Origin: an uncultured Anaerolineae bacterium
GTDB taxonomy: Bacteria > Chloroflexota > Anaerolineae > Anaerolineales > Villigracilaceae
Assembly: GCA_903882765.1 (NCBI GenBank)
Contig: CAIRYE010000329.1
Span: 1-10,478, forward strand
Reading direction: 5' to 3'
DNA: 10,478 bases
Each line of letters begins with the position of its first letter. Within the stretch, counting starts at the first letter, position 1. Below, piece by piece: positions 5,769-10,478 of this stretch. A program made the translations under genes and the position numbers. Under the pieces are notes generated by a model. It was given only the letters and a program-made list of their open reading frames with translations, ran no database searches and was not told the DNA's origin.

Positions 5769-6101
5769 ATGAAGGTAAAAATTCGTAAAGGCGATACTGT
5801 TGAAGTGATCAGTGGAGACCTCGAAGATAAAGGCAAACGCGGTGAAATCATAGCCGTGAATGTTGATGACCGCCGAGTTGTTGTTCAGGGTGTGAATATT
5901 CGCACCAAGCACCAAAAACAACAACAAACTTCCAGCGGAAAGACCATTAACCCTGGTCGCATCAAATTCGAAGGTCCAGTAGATATTTCAAACGTTATGC
6001 TTGTTTGTCCCAAGTGCAGTTCTAAAACCCGAGTGGCTGTTTCACGTGATGAAGCCGGTGCACATCGAGTTTGCAAGCACTGCCAGGCGATGATTGATTA
6101 A
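5769..6101 (+). CDS. rplX: 50S ribosomal protein L24 with C-terminal zinc ribbon
   Basis: L24 initiates 50S assembly and lies near the tunnel exit. The 110-residue product begins with the KOW RNA-binding segment (KIRKGDTVEVISGDLEDKGK, followed by RGEI). It continues with VVVQGVNIRTKHQK and GPVDISNVMLVCPKC. The C terminus has two CxxC pairs, C80/C83 and C102/C105, expected to bind zinc; this extension is present in many but not all bacteria. SD AGGAGGT (5754-5760) is strong, at 8 bases. The region from its stop into the rplE start may be structured (see the separate entry). Confidence 0.98.
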   Translation: MKVKIRKGDTVEVISGDLEDKGKRGEIIAVNVDDRRVVVQGVNIRTKHQKQQQTSSGKTINPGRIKFEGPVDISNVMLVCPKCSSKTRVAVSRDEAGAHRVCKHCQAMID

Positions 6102-6133
6102 CAGAGCCTGGACAGGAGAGCAAAATGATCAAT
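6093..6133 (+). promoter_or_regulatory. Possible hairpin enclosing the rplE ribosome-binding site and start codon
   Basis: ATTGATTA (6093-6100, at the end of rplX) can pair with TGATCAAT (6126-6133, start of rplE) over 8 positions, one a G-U. Inside this, CCT (6107-6109) can pair with AGG (6114-6116) of the SD. The pairing would cover most of the start codon and part of the SD. In E. coli, S8 represses the spc operon by binding the mRNA at this same L24-L5 junction. The stem is AT-rich and could arise by chance, so I treat it as weak; the positional match is what makes it notable. Confidence 0.25.
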
Positions 6134-6673
6134 AAAATGCAAACAAAGTATTCAGAAGAAGTAGTTCCGGCTCTTCAAAAAGCCTTCAACTACGAAAACG
6201 TGATGCAAATCCCAAAAATCCAAAAGGTTGTTCTCAACGTTGGTATGGGTGAAGCGATGGGCAATTCCAAGATTTTGGATGCTGCTGTAACAGATGTGAC
6301 TACCATTACTGGTCAGAAACCTGTTCAAACAAAAGCCCGCAAAAGCATCGCTAACTTCAAACTTCGTGAAGGCGTAGTCATCGGCGTGAAAGTAACTCTT
6401 CGTGGTTACAAAATGTGGTCCTTCCTCGACCGCTTGATGAATGTAGCCCTTCCTCGTGTTCGAGATTTCCGTGGTGTTTCAGCTGATGCCTTCGATGGCC
6501 GCGGTAACTATACCCTCGGCTTGAAAGATCAGCTGATCTTCCCAGAAATCGAATACGATAAAATAGACAAACTACGTGGAATGGAAATTACCATTGTAAC
6601 CACTGCCAAGAACGATGAAGAATCTCGTGAGATGCTTCGTGCACTTGGTATGCCTTTTAGGAAGGAATCTTAA
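6125..6673 (+). CDS. rplE: 50S ribosomal protein L5
   Basis: L5 binds 5S rRNA with L18 and L25-type proteins, forms the central protuberance and contacts P-site tRNA. The 182-residue product shows YSEEVVPALQKAFNYENVMQ, PKIQKVVLNVGMGEA, TGQKPVQTKARKSIANFKLR, EGVVIGVKVTLRG, the PRVRDFRGVS segment, and LKDQLIFPEIEYDKID near the C terminus. The start at 6125 has AGGAG (6114-6118) at 6 bases. A second ATG at 6137 would remove four residues but has a poorer spacing. In E. coli the spc repressor S8 acts at this start site. Confidence 0.98.
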   Translation: MINKMQTKYSEEVVPALQKAFNYENVMQIPKIQKVVLNVGMGEAMGNSKILDAAVTDVTTITGQKPVQTKARKSIANFKLREGVVIGVKVTLRGYKMWSFLDRLMNVALPRVRDFRGVSADAFDGRGNYTLGLKDQLIFPEIEYDKIDKLRGMEITIVTTAKNDEESREMLRALGMPFRKES

Positions 6674-6676
6674 GAT

Positions 6677-6859
6677 ATGGCAAAGAAATGCATGGCATAT
6701 CGTGAAGAACGAAGGAAGTATCCAACCCGAGTTCGCAATCGTTGTAACAATTGTGGCCGACCGCGCGGTTATATTAGACGCTTTGGTCTTTGCCGAATAT
6801 GCTTCCGGGCGTTTGCACTGGAAGGAAAAATTCCTGGCGTTGTAAAATCGTCCTGGTAG
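6677..6859 (+). CDS. rpsN: 30S ribosomal protein S14, zinc-binding (type Z)
   Basis: S14 helps assemble the 30S head. This 60-residue product is the short, zinc-binding form. C23, C26, C39 and C42 make two CxxC pairs around GRPRGYIRRFGL, and it ends GKIPGVVKSSW. This form is usual in Gram-positive, Thermus and many other phyla, in contrast to the long cysteine-free form of E. coli. An additional Cys5 lies outside the motif. SD-like AGGAAGGA (6659-6666) lies within the end of rplE, rather far from the ATG, so coupling to rplE translation is likely. The type-Z gene is sometimes named rpsZ. Confidence 0.97.
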   Translation: MAKKCMAYREERRKYPTRVRNRCNNCGRPRGYIRRFGLCRICFRAFALEGKIPGVVKSSW

Positions 6860-6878
6860 AACGGATGGAGGTACTAGA

Positions 6879-7292
6879 ATGAGCGTAACAGATCCTATTG
6901 CTGACATGCTGACCCGCATCCGCAACTCGATGATGATTGGGCAGCCCAATGTAGCAATGCCACTTTCGAAGATCAAAGTGGAAATTGCAAAAATTTTGAA
7001 AGATGAAGGCTTCCTCGAAGGTTTTGAGGTTGTCGAAGGCGAATCTGCAGTTAAACCAGTTCTCAAAGTCCGCATCAAGTTTGTTGGCGAGAGACGAGAT
7101 AAAACCGCAGTGCTATCTGGGTTGGTTCGTGTTAGCCGCCCTGGCCGCCGAGTTTACACTAAAAAACAAGATATTCCTTGGGTTCTAAACGGAATGGGTG
7201 TTGCTATCATTTCTACTCCCAAAGGAATTATGACAGGGCAACGCGCTCGCCAATTAGGCGTCGGTGGCGAAATCCTGTGTAAAGTATGGTAA
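6879..7292 (+). CDS. rpsH: 30S ribosomal protein S8
   Basis: S8 binds the central domain of 16S rRNA and is the autogenous repressor of the spc operon in E. coli. The 137-residue product begins MSVTDPIADMLTRIRNSMM. It contains the PLSKIKVEIAKILKDEGF helix and VSRPGRRVY. The conserved C-terminal RNA-binding block reads GMGVAIISTPKGIMT, then ARQLGVGGEILCKVW. Length and motifs are standard. SD GGAGGT (6867-6872) lies 6 bases before the ATG. Confidence 0.98.
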   Translation: MSVTDPIADMLTRIRNSMMIGQPNVAMPLSKIKVEIAKILKDEGFLEGFEVVEGESAVKPVLKVRIKFVGERRDKTAVLSGLVRVSRPGRRVYTKKQDIPWVLNGMGVAIISTPKGIMTGQRARQLGVGGEILCKVW

Positions 7293-7304
7293 GGAGGTAG
7301 TGCT

Positions 7305-7853
7305 GTGTCGCGAATTGGACGCTTGCCTATCGCTGTTCCCGCTGGTGTAAAGGTGGAATTGAACGGCTCAAAAGTTAACGTGCAGGGCCCTAAAGGCGTA
7401 ATGAGCAGAGAGTTTTCTCCTCTGATCGGTATCGCTCTTGAAGATGGTCAGGTCATTGTTACCCGCCGCTCAGATATGCCCGCCGAACGTGCCTTACATG
7501 GAACTACGAGAGCATTATTAAATAATATGATCAGTGGTGTCAGTGCTGGTTTCGAACGTATCCTAATTTGGGATGGCGTTGGTTACCGTGCTGAAATGAG
7601 TGGAGCTAACCTTGTACTTCATATGGGTTACTCTCACCCTACCACGATGGAACCACCAGCTGACATCTCTTTTGATGTTGACGCTAAAGCACGCCAGATC
7701 AAGGTAATGGGCTTCGACAAGGAATTGGTTGGCCATATCGCCTCCCTTATCCGAAAAGTACGCCCACAGGAACCTTACCTCGGTAAGGGTATCCATTATC
7801 TCGGCGAAACGATCCGCCGCAAAGCTGGCAAATCTGGGAAAGGGAAGAAGTAA
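7305..7853 (+). CDS. rplF: 50S ribosomal protein L6
   Basis: L6 has two similar domains and binds 23S rRNA near the sarcin-ricin loop and the GTPase-factor site. The 182-residue product starts SRIGRLPIAVPAGVKV after the initiator, includes VNVQGPKGVMSREF, and in the second domain has GVGYRAEMSGANLVLHMGYS and the hallmark VRPQEPYLGKGIHYLGE. The start codon is GTG, compensated by AAGGAGGT (7291-7298), one of the best SD sites in the window, overlapping the rpsH stop at a 6-base spacing. A basic lysine-rich tail ends the protein. Confidence 0.98.
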   Translation: MSRIGRLPIAVPAGVKVELNGSKVNVQGPKGVMSREFSPLIGIALEDGQVIVTRRSDMPAERALHGTTRALLNNMISGVSAGFERILIWDGVGYRAEMSGANLVLHMGYSHPTTMEPPADISFDVDAKARQIKVMGFDKELVGHIASLIRKVRPQEPYLGKGIHYLGETIRRKAGKSGKGKK

Positions 7854-7855
7854 AA

Positions 7856-8221
7856 ATGGCTAAAATTTCTCGCTCTGAATCCCGTGAACGCAGACACTTA
7901 CGTGTACGCAAGAAGATCTTTGGTACAACAAATTGCCCAAGGCTTTGCGTGTTCCGTAGTGTTAGCGAAATTTATGCCCAGGTAATTGATGATATGGAAG
8001 GCAACACAGTTGTGTCAGCCTCAAGTATCGATGGTGAACTTCGCGCCAAAATGGCCGGTTTGAAAAAATCGGAACAGGCACTACTTGTTGGTAAAACAGT
8101 AGCTCAGCGTGCCAAGAGCGCTGGAATCGATATGGTCGTTTTCGACCGTGGTGGTTTCCGCTATACTGGCCGTGTTAAGGCTCTGGCTGACGGTGCTCGC
8201 GAGGGCGGGCTTGATTTCTAA
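7856..8221 (+). CDS. rplR: 50S ribosomal protein L18
   Basis: L18 binds 5S rRNA and helps attach it to the 50S subunit. The 121-residue product has the basic N terminus (RSESRERRHLRVRKKIFGT), PRLCVFRSVSEIYAQVIDD, VVSASSID, VGKTVAQRAKSAGI, and the C-terminal VVFDRGGFRYTGRVKALADG. It is full length. It starts 2 bases after rplF, with only a weak purine-rich SD (AGGGAAGAAG, 7841-7850). Translation is therefore probably coupled to rplF. Confidence 0.98.
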   Translation: MAKISRSESRERRHLRVRKKIFGTTNCPRLCVFRSVSEIYAQVIDDMEGNTVVSASSIDGELRAKMAGLKKSEQALLVGKTVAQRAKSAGIDMVVFDRGGFRYTGRVKALADGAREGGLDF

Positions 8222-8239
8222 AGCTCATTGGAGACCACT

Positions 8240-8779
8240 ATGGCTGAATATGTGAAAAAAGTAAGTGATGAATACCAAGACCAGTTCGACGAACGTGTAA
8301 TTGAAATCGCTCGTGTTGCCAAAGTAGTAAAAGGCGGCCGTCGGTTCCAGTTCCGAGTAACGATCGTAATTGGCGATGGAAAAGGTACCATTGGTATGGG
8401 AACAGGTAAAGCCAACGCGGTACCTGACGCAATGAGGAAAGCTACCGAGCGCGCTCGCAAGAATATGCGCAAGGTTTCCTTATTAGGCACTACAATTGCG
8501 CATGATGTCCTTGGCGTAGTTGCTGGCGCTCGCGTTCTTCTCAAACCCGCATCCTTAGGTACTGGTGTTATCGCCGCGGGCGCAGTCCGCGCCGTATTGG
8601 AAGTTGCCGGTGTCCACGATATCCTCACAAAATCAATGGGTTCATCTACTGTCTTGAATGTAGTTATGGCTACTTTCAAGGCACTTGAATCCGTAAAATC
8701 CCCAGCTGTCGAAGCTGCTCGCCGTGGAAAAACGGTTGAACAACTTACCCCATTCTGGGCGAGGAGGACCAATGGCTAA
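8240..8779 (+). CDS. rpsE: 30S ribosomal protein S5
   Basis: S5 acts in translational accuracy and mRNA entry on the 30S subunit. I start it at ATG 8240, giving 179 residues, because GGAGA (8230-8234) lies 5 bases upstream; a TTG at 8228 would add four unlikely residues. The N-terminal double-stranded-RNA-binding domain has RVAKVVKGGRRFQF and GDGKGTIGMGTGKANAVPDA. The second domain has LLKPASLGTGVIAAGAVRAV and TKSMGSSTVLNVV. The loop usually reading GTIPHEV reads TTIAHDV, losing the common proline. The last eight bases overlap rpmD, so the C-terminal residues ARRTNG are encoded by the rpmD SD region. Confidence 0.98.
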   Translation: MAEYVKKVSDEYQDQFDERVIEIARVAKVVKGGRRFQFRVTIVIGDGKGTIGMGTGKANAVPDAMRKATERARKNMRKVSLLGTTIAHDVLGVVAGARVLLKPASLGTGVIAAGAVRAVLEVAGVHDILTKSMGSSTVLNVVMATFKALESVKSPAVEAARRGKTVEQLTPFWARRTNG

Positions 8780-8969
8780 AAAAGCTGAAAAGAAAACTAT
8801 GTTGCGTATTACTTTGGTCAAAAGCGCTATTGGCTTCCCTGAACCACAGAAACGAACTGTACGCGCATTAGGTTTACATAGAATGCATCAAACGGTTGAG
8901 CATGAAGATACCCCAGCAATGCGTGGAATGCTCAATTCCGTCATACACCTTCTTCAAATTGAAGAGTAG
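8772..8969 (+). CDS. rpmD: 50S ribosomal protein L30
   Basis: L30 is a small 50S protein. The ATG at 8772 gives 65 residues; it overlaps the end of rpsE by eight bases and is preceded by AGGAGG (8762-8767) at 4 bases. After a short lysine-rich lead, the product shows LRITLVKSAIGFPEPQKRTV and RALGLHRMHQTVEHEDTPAM, then RGMLNSVIHLLQIEE. These match the family's pattern of a (K)RTL/ALGL turn and a terminal strand. The N terminus is about five to eight residues longer than in many L30 proteins. Confidence 0.97.
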   Translation: MAKKAEKKTMLRITLVKSAIGFPEPQKRTVRALGLHRMHQTVEHEDTPAMRGMLNSVIHLLQIEE

Positions 8970-8978
8970 GAGAGATTG

Positions 8979-9434
8979 ATGAAACTCCACGATTTAATCC
9001 CTAACGAGGGTTCAAAGAAAAACAAAAAACGTGTAGGTCGAGGTATTTCGGCTGGTCAGGGTAAAACCGCCGGTCGTGGTACCAAAGGCGCTGGCGCTCG
9101 TTCCGGTGAAGAAGGTCATTTATATCGACAAGGTGGTAACTTACCATTTTTCCGCCGATTACCTTTTATCCGCGGTGAAGGTTTTACCCCACCTTTTCAG
9201 GTAACTTTCAACGAAGTTAATCTCGATCAGCTGTCTGCCTTTGTGGCTGGCGCCGAGGTTTCTCCTGAAGCTCTGACTGGTGTCCGTTTATTGCGCGATC
9301 CCCGCAACCCTGTTGCGATCTTGGGACGTGGTGAAGTGACTGTAGCCCTTAAAGTACGAGCTCACAGAGTTTCTGCTGGTGCCAGAAGCAAGATCGAAGC
9401 CGCTGGCGGTTCAGTAGAGATCATTGAAGGCTAA
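8979..9434 (+). CDS. rplO: 50S ribosomal protein L15
   Basis: L15 is a late-assembling 50S protein with an extended glycine- and lysine-rich N-terminal arm. The ATG at 8979 gives 151 residues beginning MKLHDLIPNEGSKKNKKRVG, with AGGAG (8968-8972) at 6 bases; a TTG one codon upstream is unlikely. The arm continues RGISAGQGKTAGRGTKGAG. The usual FEGGQMPL...RRLPKRGF signature is altered to YRQGGNLPFFRRLP, then FIRGEGFTPP, which adds residues before the globular domain. The C-terminal part ends ALKVRAHRVSAGARSKIEAA. It precedes secY, as in most bacteria. Confidence 0.97.
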   Translation: MKLHDLIPNEGSKKNKKRVGRGISAGQGKTAGRGTKGAGARSGEEGHLYRQGGNLPFFRRLPFIRGEGFTPPFQVTFNEVNLDQLSAFVAGAEVSPEALTGVRLLRDPRNPVAILGRGEVTVALKVRAHRVSAGARSKIEAAGGSVEIIEG

Positions 9435-9455
9435 TCCAATTTCAGGAGACCATTC

Positions 9456-10478
9456 ATGAAAAAAACCTGGTCAGCCTGGCGATACCTGTGGAAGTCGGAA
9501 GATATTCGACGAATGGTGTTGATGACGTTGCTTTTGCTAGTCATCTACCGTTTTGTTGCGAATATCCCGACTCCGGGTGTTGACACAGACGCGCTAAAGG
9601 CAATCCAATCCCAATTAGCCGCCTCCGGCGGTAATTTTTTTGGCTTTCTTGATCTTCTATCCGGTGGTACAGTATCTCGGTTCTCACTCCTTTCAATGGG
9701 TGTTTACCCTTACATTACTGCCCAGATCATCATTCAACTGTTGATTCCGATCATCCCTTCCCTCCAACGCCGCATGGAAGAAAATCCATCCGAGGGTCGG
9801 AAGTTGATGGAAAAATGGACCTATTACTTAACAGTTCCGATGGCGGCACTGTCTGCTATTGGCCAAATCAATATCTTCAATTCCATGATCCCCGGAACTA
9901 GGGTCATTGATTTTGGATTCTCATCCGCTCAATTGATCCCGTCGCTAGCGTCTCTTCTAACTATGATTGCGGGAACACTGTTCGCGATTTGGCTTGGGGA
10001 ATTGATCTCAGAATACGGTATCCGAGGTCAAGGTCTTTCTTTGATCATTTTCTCGGGTATTGTGGCCCAAATGCCATCAAATATTCTGAAAATTATGGCA
10101 GACGAAAATAACCGTTGGGTCATGCTATCGATGATGATCGTAATCATTTTATTGACAATTTTTACCATTGTTTATGTTCAACAAGGTAGAAGGCATGTAC
10201 CAGTGATGTACCCGGGTCGACGAGTTGGAAATCGTATGTCAATGCCCGTTAAGGCAACCTTACCATTAATGGTAAATATGTCTGGTATGATCCCGCTGAT
10301 CTTTGCTGGCGCAATTCTGCAATTCCCCGCGATTCTTGCCGCTTGGTTCATCAATAATACCAATGTAGCAGTAAAGAATTTTGCAATGAGTGTCCAATCC
10401 ATTTTTGGTGGAAACTCTGCAGGGTATTGGGTGATGTACTTCTTTATGGTTGTAATTTTCACATTCTTCTATACTGAT
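9456..10478 (+). CDS. secY: Preprotein translocase subunit SecY (3' end outside window)
   Basis: SecY forms the membrane channel through which proteins are secreted or inserted. The first 341 codons are present, open to the window edge; SecY proteins are usually about 430 residues, so the last membrane segments are missing. The first membrane segment spans about residues 20-37, ending VIYRFVANIPTPGVD. The plug region follows (FFGFLDLLSGGTVSRFSLLS), then the segment YPYITAQIIIQLLIP. Further diagnostics are GIRGQGLSLIIFSGIVAQMP and, after the VYVQQGRRHVPVMYPGRRVG cytosolic loop, VNMSGMIPLIFAGAILQFP. SD AGGAG (9444-9448) lies 7 bases before the ATG. Coupling it to L15 in one message is the standard arrangement. 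Confidence 0.98.
   Translation, partial: MKKTWSAWRYLWKSEDIRRMVLMTLLLLVIYRFVANIPTPGVDTDALKAIQSQLAASGGNFFGFLDLLSGGTVSRFSLLSMGVYPYITAQIIIQLLIPIIPSLQRRMEENPSEGRKLMEKWTYYLTVPMAALSAIGQINIFNSMIPGTRVIDFGFSSAQLIPSLASLLTMIAGTLFAIWLGELISEYGIRGQGLSLIIFSGIVAQMPSNILKIMADENNRWVMLSMMIVIILLTIFTIVYVQQGRRHVPVMYPGRRVGNRMSMPVKATLPLMVNMSGMIPLIFAGAILQFPAILAAWFINNTNVAVKNFAMSVQSIFGGNSAGYWVMYFFMVVIFTFFYTD

Noticed and set aside
6572..7078. Minus-strand open frame (168 codons) across rplE, rpsN and rpsH
   Set aside because: It covers three certain genes on the other strand and shows no family motif; it is a by-product of their codon use.
8218..8772. Long minus-strand open frame (184 codons) opposite rpsE
   Set aside because: It mirrors the well-supported S5 gene, is rich in Thr/Ala/Pro/Arg as expected for an antisense frame, and has no recognisable domain.
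9435..10478. A terminator or operon break between rplO and secY
   Set aside because: The 21-base gap contains only the secY SD; there is no inverted repeat.

Overview
This window is the conserved tuf – S10 – spc ribosomal-protein cluster of a bacterium. All 24 genes lie on the + strand. The gene order, Shine-Dalgarno (SD) sites and family motifs leave no doubt about gene identities. The organism is harder to place. Base composition looks moderate to AT-leaning. S14 is the short four-cysteine (zinc) type, L24 carries a C-terminal zinc ribbon, and L15 and L2 have sequence details that remind me of Chloroflexota (Anaerolineae-like). That taxonomic guess is inference from memory of family sequences, not a search result.

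Layout. At 2-142 is the C-terminal end of elongation factor Tu. It is followed after 8 bases by rpsJ (S10). Next comes the only sizeable non-coding stretch, about 190 bases (457-646, or to 652 depending on the rplC start). Then rplC-rplD-rplW-rplB-rpsS-rplV-rpsC-rplP-rpmC-rpsQ (L3, L4, L23, L2, S19, L22, S3, L16, L29, S17) runs with gaps of at most 33 bases and several 1-base stop/start overlaps. It continues, with only 2 bases between S17 and L14, into rplN-rplX-rplE-rpsN-rpsH-rplF-rplR-rpsE-rpmD-rplO (L14, L24, L5, S14, S8, L6, L18, S5, L30, L15). The window ends inside secY, the protein-translocation channel, which is cut by the window edge.

How it works together. The genes supply the decoding factor EF-Tu, 21 ribosomal proteins of both subunits, and the membrane channel for nascent secreted proteins. 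They look co-transcribed and translationally coupled. No separate spc promoter can fit between S17 and L14. The break between rpsJ and rplC means S10 travels with tuf and could be expressed separately from the L3-L4-L23 block.

Most interesting part. The rpsJ-rplC spacer is highly structured. It has a perfect 13-bp hairpin (475-503), then an 18-bp bulged hairpin with a 10-base A/T loop (524-573). A 7-base sequence (CAACCAG) is repeated so that the 5' arm of the first hairpin could pair instead with the 3' arm of the second. A small A/T hairpin abuts the rplC ribosome-binding site. This has the form of an r-protein autoregulatory leader placed in front of L3-L4 instead of in front of S10 as in E. 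coli. It is a candidate only. Otherwise the window is ordinary housekeeping DNA: I see no mobile element, CRISPR array, tRNA, rRNA or defence system.
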